The position numbers were made by a program, and so were the translations under genes. Under the pieces are notes generated by a model. It had not been told where the DNA came from and did not search any database. It was given only the letters and a program-made list of their open reading frames with translations. From the NCBI GenBank assembly GCA_013289825.1, contig JABCZF010000035.1, positions 1 to 40,114 of the forward strand: 40,114 nt of DNA, in the 5' to 3' direction. The stretch is from Acidobacteriota bacterium (lineage in GTDB: Bacteria; Acidobacteriota; Terriglobia; Acidiferrales; UBA7541). Positions 8,919 to 17,329 of this stretch are shown in pieces; positions within the stretch are counted from its first letter, which is position 1; each line of letters starts with the position of its first letter.

Positions 8919-9658
8919 GCCACACCTCCGGCAACGACGCCTTGCTCTACCTTGGAAGCTTCGACGAGCACGCCTTTCTCGAGATGCAGCGTCGTGTGGG
9001 CTCGCGCCGCCACGACTGGATCGTGCGTCACCATCAAAACGGTCTTGCCATGCTTGGCGACAAGTTCCTCGATCAGGGCCATGATTTCGTCGGCACTTTT
9101 GCGGTCCAGGTCGCCCGTAGGCTCATCGCAGAGCAGAAACGTCGGATCGGACACAATCGCGCGCGCAATGGTAACGCGCTGCTCCTGTCCGCCGGAAAGC
9201 TGCCGCGGATAGTGGTTCATGCGGTCGGTCAAACCGACCACACTCAGCGCGGTTTCCACATGCTTGCGCCGTTCGGAGCCGGACAGCTTAGTCAGCAGCA
9301 GGGGCAGTTCCACGTTTTGGTAGGCGGTAAGCACGGGAATGAGGTTGTACATCTGGAAGATGAAACCGACGTGCCGCGCGCGCCACTTCGTCAGCTTGCT
9401 TCCGGACATGTGCGTGATTTCGTCGCCGTCTACGGTAATACTCCCCTGCGTCGGCACGTCCAGTCCGCCAAGCAGGTTCAGCAGCGTGGTCTTCCCGGAG
9501 CCGCTCGGCCCCATGAATCCCACGAAATCGCCTTTGTCTACATCCAGATTGAGCCGCTGCAGCACCTGGATCTCTTCTCCGCCGCGGCGGTACGTCTTCG
9601 AAAGCCCGCGCACTTGAATCAAGCTCTTCCCGTTTCCCTGGCCATCCACTCGAATCAT
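8915..9658 (-). CDS. ABC transporter ATPase, MacB/LolD type
   Basis: A 247-residue nucleotide-binding subunit with all motifs intact: Walker A GPSGSGKTT (50-58), signature LSGGQ (154-158), Walker B FLLCDE (174-179), D-loop and H-loop (MVTHD). The sequence style (GGEEIQVLQRLNL, FQMYNLIPVLTAYQNVELPLLL) is typical of the LolD/MacB/FtsE subclass that partners FtsX-type permeases. It lies 11 bp downstream of the adaptor gene and overlaps the first permease gene, so all four genes are likely on one transcript driven from the promoter at 11.15 kb. Confidence 0.94.
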   Translation of the reverse strand: MIRVDGQGNGKSLIQVRGLSKTYRRGGEEIQVLQRLNLDVDKGDFVGFMGPSGSGKTTLLNLLGGLDVPTQGSITVDGDEITHMSGSKLTKWRARHVGFIFQMYNLIPVLTAYQNVELPLLLTKLSGSERRKHVETALSVVGLTDRMNHYPRQLSGGQEQRVTIARAIVSDPTFLLCDEPTGDLDRKSADEIMALIEELVAKHGKTVLMVTHDPVVAARAHTTLHLEKGVLVEASKVEQGVVAGGVA

Positions 9659-9669
9659 CTTCGCAGCTC

Positions 9670-10911
9670 CTATTTCTTGATCTGGACCGCCAGCCCGTCT
9701 TGCATATTCGCTGGCCCTTTCACCACCACGGCATCGCCGGCCACAATCCCGGACAAAATCTCGGTCTGCGACCCCGCGGTACTTCCCACGGACACCGCAC
9801 GCCGCTCCAGTCGGTCGTTCTTCACCAGGAATACAACCTTCTTCCCGCTCTCCTCGTGCAACGCATCCGATGGAAGCAAAGCCACCACCACCGGAGCGTC
9901 CGCATCGGCCTTCTTCACCGGCTCGTCACTCAAAAACGTTACCTTTATCCCCATGTCCGGCAGAATTCGTGGATCCAGTTTGTCGAATGATATGCGCACC
10001 TTGACAGTGGCCTTCTGTCGGTCCGCCGTTGGGATCACCGTCCGCACGTGGCTCGGAATCTCCCAATTGGGATAGGCGTCCAGAATCGCTGTCACCTTCT
10101 GTCTGTCTTTCACCCGCGCAATGTAGGACTCATTGACATCGACTTCAATCTCGTTCGAATTCATGTCCACGATGGTCGCGATGCCCGTGCGCGTGAATCC
10201 CCCGCCCGCCGAAATCGGAGACACCATCTCTCCTACCTGCGCATCCTTTGAAACTACGATCCCGTCGTACGGCGCGGTGATGACGCAATTGTCCACCGCC
10301 TGCTGCGCCTCGCGAATCCGCGCCTCGGAAGATTGCACCTGCTGCTTCGCCAATTCGATCTTGGCCTTCAGGCTGTCCGCATTGGTGCTCGCGGTGTCCA
10401 AATATTCTTGCGTCTGCACCCCGGCCTTTTGCAATTGATCGGCGCGCCGCAGCTGGATTTGGGCAAATTTGAGCTGCACTTGGAAATCTGCGATGGCTGC
10501 CTGCGAAGCGTCCCGGTCCGCCTTCGCCGAATCCAGCGCCCGCTTCGTGTCTGAATCATCCAGCGTGGCCAGCAGCTGCCCCGCGTGCACGTGCGTGCCT
10601 TCGTCAAAGAAAACGCCCGTGACGCGCCCTGTAATCTTGGCCGCAATCGTGGCCCTTCGCCGAGGCGTTACGTATCCACTGGCATTCAATATCGCCGAGC
10701 GCCCTCCGGATTCCGGTTTCTGCGCCGTCACCACTTCCACAGCCGGAGTCTGATTCCGGAACGCAAACGCCAACCCTGCGATGATGACAATTGCTCCAAG
10801 AACCGCCGAGGCGTAGCCCAGGCGCTTCCCGGTCTGCCCGCCCGAGCGGTGACGGTCATGGATTCGCAACGAACCCAGATCCGCTTTTGGATGAATTTCC
10901 GTCGTTGCCAT
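9670..10911 (-). CDS. Periplasmic adaptor (HlyD/RND membrane-fusion protein)
   Basis: A 413-residue protein with a cytoplasmic N-terminus and one membrane anchor or uncleaved signal at about residues 32-53. These are followed by split lipoyl/barrel domains (TPRRRATIAAKITGRVTGVFFDEG and CVITAPYDGIVVSKDAQVGE) flanking a long alpha-helical hairpin (about 130-210, Gln/Ala/Lys-rich). This is the standard order for tripartite efflux adaptors linking an inner-membrane pump to an outer-membrane duct. No TolC-like gene is nearby. ATG 10911 is chosen over the TTG at 10914; GGGAGAG lies upstream. It is the first gene of the operon and faces the MarR gene across a shared operator. Confidence 0.92.
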   Translation of the reverse strand: MATTEIHPKADLGSLRIHDRHRSGGQTGKRLGYASAVLGAIVIIAGLAFAFRNQTPAVEVVTAQKPESGGRSAILNASGYVTPRRRATIAAKITGRVTGVFFDEGTHVHAGQLLATLDDSDTKRALDSAKADRDASQAAIADFQVQLKFAQIQLRRADQLQKAGVQTQEYLDTASTNADSLKAKIELAKQQVQSSEARIREAQQAVDNCVITAPYDGIVVSKDAQVGEMVSPISAGGGFTRTGIATIVDMNSNEIEVDVNESYIARVKDRQKVTAILDAYPNWEIPSHVRTVIPTADRQKATVKVRISFDKLDPRILPDMGIKVTFLSDEPVKKADADAPVVVALLPSDALHEESGKKVVFLVKNDRLERRAVSVGSTAGSQTEILSGIVAGDAVVVKGPANMQDGLAVQIKK

Positions 10912-11136
10912 CAATGCCCTGCTCTCCCTGCCAGCCGCCCTTCACTTGCATCTACGAAGTTTCAATTCGAAAGATTACAGGCCAAACCTGGTTTTCCCCA
11001 TTCTACCCCGCTTCGTGGCCACCCGTCCGGTTCCGGCAGACCGCCTCCTCTGTTTTTCGTACGTTTATGCTCTTGTGGCCGAATATGTCGCCGGGGGCTT
11101 TGCGGCGCACCGGCTCTCGAGTATACTTTTTTTGTC

Positions 11137-11173
11137 GCTAATTATCTTAGTCCGTGAGATAATTAGCTGTCAA
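11137..11173. promoter_or_regulatory. MarR-type operator over the efflux-operon promoter
   Basis: A perfect inverted repeat with 11-bp arms (GCTAATTATCT at 11137-11147 and its reverse complement at 11157-11167), spacer 9 bp. On the minus strand a consensus -35 TTGACA (11173-11168) and a -10 TAAGAT (11149-11144) with an 18-bp spacer lie over the repeat. A bound dimer would therefore block transcription of the adaptor-ATPase-permease operon and probably also of the marR gene that starts at 11194. An AT-rich palindrome in a divergent promoter is the normal MarR arrangement. Assigning this repeat to the neighbouring regulator is inference. Confidence 0.8.
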
Positions 11174-11193
11174 GATAAAATGCACCAGACCAA

Positions 11194-11673
11194 ATGAAAA
11201 ATCCCGCTTTGTCCCGCAAACGCAATGCCTTGATCATCCGGGTCGGGATGGAACTCGGCCGCGAACTCAGCACCGTTTCCGTCTTCCTCCACCAAGCCAT
11301 TGCCAGCAAAATCGGGCTCAACGTTACTGATACCAGATGCTTTGAATTGATGTCCCGTTATTCCCACGAGCCCCTCACCGCCGGACACCTGGCCCGCGCC
11401 ACGGGCTTAACGACCGGCGCCGTCACCGGCATTCTCGATCGCCTGGAAAAGGCCGGCCTGGTCGAACGCTTTCGCGACCTCAGCGACCGCCGCAAGGTCT
11501 TCGTCCGTCCCTGCCCGGAAGCGCTCCAACGCGTCGGTCGTCTTTATGAAGGCCTCGCTGCTGCCTCCCTGAAGCTGGCGTCCAGCTACTCAACCAAGGA
11601 GCTGGAACTGATCCGCGATTATCTGGAAGGCAGCCTCCAGATTCTGCGCGATCAGACCGGCAAGTTCACCTAG
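11194..11673 (+). CDS. MarR-family transcriptional regulator
   Basis: A 159-residue winged-helix protein. The recognition region LTAGHLARATGLTTGAVTGILDRLEKAGLVERFRDLSDRRKVF (about 66-108) contains the DxR-type wing (DLSDRRK) that typifies MarR proteins; N- and C-terminal helices would form the dimer interface. MarR proteins are usually repressors released by small phenolic or drug-like ligands. Its divergent position and the palindrome in the shared intergenic region point to control of the efflux operon on the minus strand and of itself. No Shine-Dalgarno-like sequence is obvious ahead of the ATG. Confidence 0.9.
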   Translation: MKNPALSRKRNALIIRVGMELGRELSTVSVFLHQAIASKIGLNVTDTRCFELMSRYSHEPLTAGHLARATGLTTGAVTGILDRLEKAGLVERFRDLSDRRKVFVRPCPEALQRVGRLYEGLAAASLKLASSYSTKELELIRDYLEGSLQILRDQTGKFT

Positions 11674-11944
11674 ACCCGGAAATCCCCAAAGGGTGGCCGG
11701 ACCATCATCCGGTAATCTGGAGGGTGGTATTTGACCGCTTATACGCTGCAAAATGGCAAGCCACCACGCGTAAAAGCCCCTGTTCGCAACCGAGACGAAC
11801 AGTCCCACTATCGAACACTCGTACCGCGCCTACAGCTCTCTCCTCGGGCTTTAAATGCCACCAATTGAAGGATTTAGAGGTGTCTACGCGGAGGCCTTGC
11901 GAGTGCGCGTGAGGCTCTGCATTTCTGAATTGGAGCCAGACCCA

Positions 11945-14413
11945 ATGCGCAATTTCTCAACGGACATCCGGTACGCCTTCCGCGCGCTGACAAAGAACCC
12001 CGGGTTCGCCTTTATCGGCATAGTCACGCTGGCCCTCGGCATGGCCGTCAACACCACCCTCTTTAGCGTCATCAACGGTTTCCTTCTCCGTCCTCTCCCA
12101 GTTCCCCATCCGGAACAGATCACTGTCCTCTCCCTCGAACAATCCGCCCTTCCCGGAAATCACCGCTTCTCCTACCCCGACTATGAGGATTTGCGCGATC
12201 AAGCCGACTCCTTCAGCGATATTTTCGCTTATCACATCACCCTGGCGGCCGTCGCCGTGGACCAAAAAGCCGATCATTGCATCATCAGCCGAGTCTCCAG
12301 TAACTATTTTTCTTCTCTTGGGGTTAAGCCAGCCTACGGGCGGCTGATCCTGCCCAGCGAAGGACGCACTCCGGGCACCGACCCCATCATCGTTCTGGGG
12401 TACTCGTACTGGCGCAGACGTTTTGACGGCGATCCCCATGTGGCCGGCAAAAAAGTGGAAGTGAACGGCAATCCGTTCACCGTTGTTGGAGTAGCTCCAC
12501 GGGAGTTTCACGGCACCTACTCGGTGCTCGATATGGACGCCTACATCCCCTTTAGCGCGGAATCGAACGAGGATCCCGACAATCATATTGAAAAAATCTG
12601 GTCGAGCCGCAGCTCTCGTACCCTGACCGTTATGGGGCGCCTCAAGCCCGGCTTTACCATGAAACAGGCTAGTGCCACCCTGAACGTCGTTTCGCAGCGC
12701 ATGGCGCAAGAGCATCCCGACACGGAAAAAGGCATCACCGTTGAATTGTATCCAGAAAAACTGGCTCGGCCGGAACCCGACCCGCAGAACCCTGTTCCGC
12801 TTGCAGCTATCGCTTTCATGGCCTTGGCCGGGCTAGTGCTTCTCGTCGCTTGCTTCAATATTGCTAACGTTCTCCTGGTGCGCGCAACGGTACGCCAGCG
12901 CGAGATGGCTATCCGCGTTGCCCTGGGGGCCGGCCACGGCCGTCTCGTCCGCCAGTACCTCACCGAAAGTCTTCTGCTTTCCTTTCTCGGCGGTGGCGCT
13001 GGGCTACTGGTGGGCACTTGGGCGGCGGGAATCCTCGGCTCCCTGCGCCTTGGCAGCGATCTCCCCATTCAATTTGACTTCCATCCCGATGCTCGCGTCT
13101 ACCTGTTTGCCCTCGCCGCTGTTTTGCTGACCGGCCTGGTAGTGGGGATAATGCCGGCGCTGCGCGCCGCGCGTACCGAGGTCATCACCGTTCTCCACGA
13201 AGGAGGCCGCGGCTCCTCGTCGGGCCCGCGTCGTCAATTGGCCAGAAATGCTTTGGTCGTAGCGCAAGTGGCCGGCTCGCTGGTGCTGCTCATTGTCGCC
13301 GGCCTTTTCATTCGTATGCTGGACAAAGCTCAAAAGATTACTCTCGGCTTCAATCCCGATCATGTCCTCAATCTTTCCGTAGACGTGGAGCAGCTTGGCT
13401 TCAAAGAACCGCGTGGCCGCGAATTCTATCGCGAACTCGACACTCGCCTTCGCGCTCTCCCGGGAGTCGAATCCGTGGCTCAGGCCTTCCTGGTTCCCTT
13501 GGGCGTCATGAGCTCGGGCGATCGCGTCTGGATAGAAAATCATCCTCTCGACGCGGGTCAGCAGCCGGCTGAAATTTCCTACAATATGGTCTCTCCCGGT
13601 TATCTGGATACCCTTCAGATTCCTTTGCTCCGTGGCCGAAAATTCACGGACGCCGACGGCGAAAAGGCTCCCGGGGTAGTCATCGTCAATCAAACCATGG
13701 CAAAGAAATTCTGGCCCAACGAGGATGCCCTTGGCAGACGCTTTAGCATCAAAAGCGCCAGCGGACCATTCATCGAGATTATCGGTATCGTCCAGGACGG
13801 AAAATACCAAAACGTCACCGAAGATCCCCAGCCTTTCTTCTATGTGCCCCTCGAGCAGAGTTACATGTCTTTGCGGACCTTGCACGTCCGCACTTCGGTT
13901 CCTCCGGAAACTCTCTCCTTGCAGCTGCAATCTCAGATCCACGAACTTGCGCCCGACCTTCCCATCACCCAAGTGCAAACTATGACGCAATCCCTCGAGG
14001 GCGCGAACGGCTTTTTCTTCTTCCGTTTTGGCGCGCAATTAACCTCCACCATGGGAGTCCTGGGCCTGATTCTCGCCGTGGTCGGAATCTATAGCGTGGT
14101 TTCTTACGCGGCCGCACAGCGCACCCAGGAGATCGGCATTCGCGTTGCCTTGGGCGCCCGTCCCCGCGACATTTTGAGAATGGTTTTGCGTCAAGGACTA
14201 GGCGTGGTCGGCATCGGCCTGGCCTTGGGCCTAGTTATTGCCCTGGCCGGCACACGCCTGATGAGCGGCCTCTTCGTGGGCATCAAATCCACCGACCCGC
14301 TTACGTTTACAGTCGTGGTCCTCATGCTTACAGCCATTGCCCTTTTCGCATGCTGGATTCCCGCACACCGCGCCACGCGCATTGATCCGTTGGTCGCGCT
14401 GCGTCACGAGTAA
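11945..14413 (+). CDS. Orphan MacB-like permease (ADOP family), without HAAS N-terminus
   Basis: An 822-residue protein made of two MacB periplasmic-core plus FtsX units in tandem. The first TM starts at about residue 20 (NPGFAFIGIVTLALG). There are FtsX helices near 270-400 (VRATVRQREMAIRVALGA), a second core domain at about 440-660, and a final three-TM block with AAAQRTQEIGIRVALGARPRDILRMV. The protein ends RIDPLVALRHE, the conserved ADOP tail. No ATPase gene is beside it, as expected for these acidobacterial duplicated orphan permeases. Start 11945 fits the family N-terminus (MRNFSTDIRYAFR), with GGAG 9 nt upstream. The substrate and energy-coupling partner are unknown. Confidence 0.92.
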   Translation: MRNFSTDIRYAFRALTKNPGFAFIGIVTLALGMAVNTTLFSVINGFLLRPLPVPHPEQITVLSLEQSALPGNHRFSYPDYEDLRDQADSFSDIFAYHITLAAVAVDQKADHCIISRVSSNYFSSLGVKPAYGRLILPSEGRTPGTDPIIVLGYSYWRRRFDGDPHVAGKKVEVNGNPFTVVGVAPREFHGTYSVLDMDAYIPFSAESNEDPDNHIEKIWSSRSSRTLTVMGRLKPGFTMKQASATLNVVSQRMAQEHPDTEKGITVELYPEKLARPEPDPQNPVPLAAIAFMALAGLVLLVACFNIANVLLVRATVRQREMAIRVALGAGHGRLVRQYLTESLLLSFLGGGAGLLVGTWAAGILGSLRLGSDLPIQFDFHPDARVYLFALAAVLLTGLVVGIMPALRAARTEVITVLHEGGRGSSSGPRRQLARNALVVAQVAGSLVLLIVAGLFIRMLDKAQKITLGFNPDHVLNLSVDVEQLGFKEPRGREFYRELDTRLRALPGVESVAQAFLVPLGVMSSGDRVWIENHPLDAGQQPAEISYNMVSPGYLDTLQIPLLRGRKFTDADGEKAPGVVIVNQTMAKKFWPNEDALGRRFSIKSASGPFIEIIGIVQDGKYQNVTEDPQPFFYVPLEQSYMSLRTLHVRTSVPPETLSLQLQSQIHELAPDLPITQVQTMTQSLEGANGFFFFRFGAQLTSTMGVLGLILAVVGIYSVVSYAAAQRTQEIGIRVALGARPRDILRMVLRQGLGVVGIGLALGLVIALAGTRLMSGLFVGIKSTDPLTFTVVVLMLTAIALFACWIPAHRATRIDPLVALRHE

Positions 14414-14609
14414 TCGCTGACGCGGAGCCCTTGATGGGCATTCGCTTCAACGCTCGGCGCGCTTTCTAATCGGGCACCGATCTTTACGACCGGACCGTTC
14501 ATAAACGTCGGCCTGGCCTGGTCCTCCATTTCCTTTGAAGTTCGTAGACGATGGCCTCGTCCCAGTAAAAAGCCTTCTCTATGCAGCACGCTGGCCCTGG
14601 CTGACCCGT
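14414..14609. other. Intergenic stretch between ADOP and Hsp20 remnant
   Basis: Together with the Hsp20 remnant this makes a roughly 450-bp gap between the ADOP and PilZ genes. The short open frames here have no recognisable domain, credible ribosome-binding site or protein-like composition. I see no clear terminator. Confidence 0.5.
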
Positions 14610-14735
14610 CCTTTCATTCGCGATCCGAGCCTGGAGCACGCCGTTCACGAATTCGGCCTTGATTTTTTCGGTGTTCAGGCCCTCGGGCAACTCCAGCGTC
14701 CGCGCGAACTCCCCCGTAGGTGAACTCGGTGTCAT
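14610..14735 (-). pseudogene. Remnant of small heat shock protein (Hsp20)
   Basis: A minus-strand frame includes GEFARTLELPEGLNTEKIKA and then EFVNGVLQARI. This is the C-terminal half of an alpha-crystallin domain (the beta-strands around the GVL motif). The N-terminal region, the start of the crystallin domain and a normal C-terminal I-x-I tail are missing; the sequence after the GVL strand becomes unrelated. About 40 codons are recognisable. It is best read as the eroded relic of an hsp20 gene. The frame could still be translated from ATG 14735 but would not make a complete domain. Confidence 0.7.
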
Positions 14736-14867
14736 CCATCACACGGTTCCTGCCACCCGGCATCCTCCCCGTTGCAACCGGGGAACCATTTCCCCACTTT
14801 CTGCGCCTGTCTGGCACTCTTCCGGTTAACCTGCCTTAGGCACCGCTTCCCTCAATGAGTGCATGGC

Positions 14868-15857
14868 ATGTCCTTCGAACACCTGCGCCGCAGCAGCCGC
14901 ATTCCGAAAGAGCTCGCTATCCTTCTGACCGGAAGCGACCTGGATGGCAAAGGCTTCTCGGAAATGACAAAGACCGTCCTTCTGAGCCGCTACGGTGCCG
15001 GCATCATTTCCACATATAAGCTCTACGCCGAGCAAGAGATTATCGTTCGCTACCTGGATACCAACAAAGAAGCCGTGGTCCGCGTTGTCGGCCGCATCGG
15101 TTCCGAAGGCGACAACTACACCTACGGCGTGGCCTTCGTGGATCCCAGCACCATCGACTTCTGGGGGCTCGATTTTGCTCCCGTTGCCGAGAAGGATAAG
15201 GAAGCTCGCTGCGTGCTGCTGGAATGCGGCAATTGCAAAGAACGCGAAACCGTCGAGCATAGCGACGTCGAATCAGACGTCCTGATCATCAACGACGGTA
15301 TCGTCCGCCATTGCAAGCACTGTGGTGATTCAACCCTTTGGAAGCGGGCCCCCGAAGCGCCCGATGAGCGGCCGGTTTTGGTAGCCGCTGGGTCAGTCCC
15401 GAGCGTTCGCTCGTCGAAGGAAGCGACAAACATCACCACCAGGGAAGTTCCCCGAGTGCCCCAGAGTTCCGAAAACGTGTCGACTCCGGCAAACCTCGAG
15501 TCTTCCCCGACCGCACCAACCCCGTCGGCATATGGTATGCCCGCGGAGCGCGAATCCTCCGCGCCCATCGATAACCGGCGCAAACACCCTCGCGCACGGG
15601 TCAACTACAAGGCCTGTATTCGGCGCTCGGGACTTCCCGACGAAGTTGTCGCCTGCGAAGACATGTCCAAAGGCGGCATCTGTTTCAAGAGCCGCAAAAA
15701 GCATTTTGAGCGCACCGCCATCGAAATCGCCGTTCCCTACGCCCCTGGCGGCAACGCCATCTTCGTGCCTGCGGAAATTACCTGGGTCGTCGAATTCCCC
15801 AAAGACAAGCTGTATAAGTGCGGCGTCGCCTATCGACTCACTTCCCGTCCTTCCTAA
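14868..15857 (+). CDS. Two-PilZ-domain protein with central zinc ribbon
   Basis: A 329-residue soluble protein. Residues 1-105 resemble a divergent PilZ domain (RRSSRIPKEL at the N-terminus). Residues 120-152 contain two CxxC pairs (C120/C123 and C149/C152), suggesting a zinc ribbon. Residues 165-230 are a Pro/Ser/Thr-rich linker. Residues 236-329 form a canonical PilZ domain with the c-di-GMP motifs RKHPR (237-241) and DMSKGG (264-269). PilZ proteins act as c-di-GMP effectors on motility, adhesion or secretion. ATG 14868 is chosen; a GTG at 14859 in the same frame is possible. No clear Shine-Dalgarno sequence is present. Confidence 0.82.
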   Translation: MSFEHLRRSSRIPKELAILLTGSDLDGKGFSEMTKTVLLSRYGAGIISTYKLYAEQEIIVRYLDTNKEAVVRVVGRIGSEGDNYTYGVAFVDPSTIDFWGLDFAPVAEKDKEARCVLLECGNCKERETVEHSDVESDVLIINDGIVRHCKHCGDSTLWKRAPEAPDERPVLVAAGSVPSVRSSKEATNITTREVPRVPQSSENVSTPANLESSPTAPTPSAYGMPAERESSAPIDNRRKHPRARVNYKACIRRSGLPDEVVACEDMSKGGICFKSRKKHFERTAIEIAVPYAPGGNAIFVPAEITWVVEFPKDKLYKCGVAYRLTSRPS

Positions 15858-15911
15858 CTCCGTCTCAAGATTCACAGATCTAGCCACTCCTGTGCGACCT
15901 CCCAAAACAGG

Positions 15912-15959
15912 TTGACATCCAATACTGTGTATCATACAGTGTGTGCCGCACACTGTATG
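15912..15959 (+). promoter_or_regulatory. PadR promoter with overlapping palindromic operator
   Basis: A consensus promoter, -35 TTGACA (15912-15917), 17-bp spacer, -10 TACAGT (15935-15940), is directly followed by a perfect inverted repeat. Its arms are CATACAGTGTG (15933-15943) and the reverse complement (15949-15959), with a 5-bp spacer. The left arm contains the -10 and the right arm contains the PadR start codon (15957). An additional half-like ACTGT (15924-15928) lies inside the spacer. Binding by PadR would block both polymerase and, in the mRNA, the region around the start. Transcription should begin about 10 nt before the ATG. Confidence 0.85.
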
Positions 15960-16295
15960 TCGCCTGGTAACTCCAACCACGACCTCTTTGAAAACCTTCG
16001 CCTCGAACTGCGTCGCGGCTCGCTCATCCTCGCTGTCATGGCCTCCCTCCAAACCGAGCAGTACGGCTACACCCTCCGCAAGGCCCTTACCGACCACGGC
16101 ATGCCCATCGATGAAGGTACCCTCTATCCCCTTCTACGGCGCCTTGAAACACAGGGTCTGCTGGTCAGCGAATGGCGTGAACAGGACAAGCGCAACAAAC
16201 GCTTTTACCGACTCTCCGAAGATGGCAAAGCCATATTCAAGCAGTTGCTCGCCGAATGGCAGAGCATGAATTCCTCGCTGAACGGGATTCTTTAA
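15957..16295 (+). CDS. PadR-family transcriptional regulator (first)
   Basis: A 112-residue winged-helix protein. RRGSLILAVMASLQTEQYGYTL leads into the recognition helix region IDEGTLYPLLRRLETQGLLVSEW, followed by the KRFYRLSEDGKAIF wing; this is classic short (s1-type) PadR. The start must be ATG 15957, because any upstream start would lie inside the promoter. The transcript is therefore nearly leaderless and has no ribosome-binding site. It heads a five-gene operon; the HAAS membrane protein starts 10 bp after its stop. PadR next to HAAS-domain genes is a widespread pairing in Acidobacteria and Firmicutes. The inducer is unknown. Confidence 0.92.
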   Translation: MSPGNSNHDLFENLRLELRRGSLILAVMASLQTEQYGYTLRKALTDHGMPIDEGTLYPLLRRLETQGLLVSEWREQDKRNKRFYRLSEDGKAIFKQLLAEWQSMNSSLNGIL

Positions 16296-16305
16296 GGAGC
16301 GCGTG

Positions 16306-17298
16306 ATGGACATCCTAGCCAGTTATTTGCGTGCGGTGAAACGCTGCCTGCCGCGGGCGCAAAGCGACGACATCATCAAAGAACTCTCTGACGAACTTCG
16401 CTCACAAATGGAAGAGCAACAATCCGCGCTGGGCCGCCCATTCCGTGACGAAGAAACCATGGCTTTTTTCAAGCAGCATGGCGATCCCATGACCGTAGCG
16501 CGCCGCTACCGCCAGGATCATCGCAGCCTGTCTCTGGGATGGGAGCTGATCGGACCTGAGCTCTTTCCGATGTATTTGATCCTCTTGTCTTTCAATCTGA
16601 CGCTCACGATAGCGGCCGTTTTGGTTGTCTCGCTGATGATGCACCTACCCGTCAAGCTAGACGCGTTCCTCGTCCCCGTTTTGGCTCAGATTATTTGTCT
16701 CACGGTGGTTTTCACCATACTGAATCTTATCCGCAGGAAGTTCCCGCAACCCTGGTATTACCCGCCTGCGGAACTCGCTCCCATGCTGCCTGTCAGCCGT
16801 TGGTATTCGCTTGTCGGTCTCGTCATGTGGGCTACGGTAGCCGTTTGGTGGCTCGCGGTGCCGCACTTTCCGCAGTTGATTTTGGGTTCCGGGGCTAGTC
16901 ATTTGAAACTCGCTCCAACCTGGCACAGATTCTACGTGCCCATGCTTCTCCTTTTGCTGGCCTCCGTCTCTCAGCGAGTTCTGAGCCTCTTCCACCCGAC
17001 CTGGACTTGGGTGGTGCCAGGGATGCGGACGCTCATCAACGGCGCGTCCGTGCCGATCTTGTACGGCTTGATGTTCAAGAGCCAAACCTTGGTCGCACTC
17101 GCCGACGGAATACAAACCACTCCCGAGAACCAGCAACTCGTTGAAAACTTCAACGGCCTGATCCGCTGGGGCATTCTTGGGCCGTGGCTGTGGATCTACG
17201 CGGGAATCAGCGCCGTTGTTTACGCGTGGTACAGCGTTCCGCACCTGCGCCGACTGATTCACCGCATACGCGGCCAGGTGAGATCGCGTGTCGCGTAG
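16306..17298 (+). CDS. HAAS-domain multi-pass membrane protein
   Basis: A 330-residue protein. The N-terminal ~70 residues (YLRAVKRCLPRAQSDDIIKELSDELRSQME...FFKQHGDPMTVARRYRQ) match the HAAS/DUF1700-like alpha-helical domain that accompanies PadR regulators. About six hydrophobic segments follow between residues 85 and 320. AAGGAG six bases before ATG 16306 fixes the start. HAAS proteins are thought to act as membrane sensors or partners that interact with PadR or with transporter subunits. Here the protein may link membrane state to the ABC exporter encoded downstream. No catalytic motif is seen. Confidence 0.82.
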   Translation: MDILASYLRAVKRCLPRAQSDDIIKELSDELRSQMEEQQSALGRPFRDEETMAFFKQHGDPMTVARRYRQDHRSLSLGWELIGPELFPMYLILLSFNLTLTIAAVLVVSLMMHLPVKLDAFLVPVLAQIICLTVVFTILNLIRRKFPQPWYYPPAELAPMLPVSRWYSLVGLVMWATVAVWWLAVPHFPQLILGSGASHLKLAPTWHRFYVPMLLLLLASVSQRVLSLFHPTWTWVVPGMRTLINGASVPILYGLMFKSQTLVALADGIQTTPENQQLVENFNGLIRWGILGPWLWIYAGISAVVYAWYSVPHLRRLIHRIRGQVRSRVA

Positions 17299-17329
17299 TG
17301 GGGAGTGCTCTTCCTAAGGATCGAACATC

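Noticed and set aside
13004..14038. 344-codon minus-strand frame opposite the first ADOP
   Set aside because: Lies wholly inside a well-supported permease gene; translation has no domain or ribosome-binding site.
15912..15956. TTG start 15 codons upstream for the first PadR
   Set aside because: The TTG is the first half of the -35 box TTGACA, so it cannot be in the transcript.
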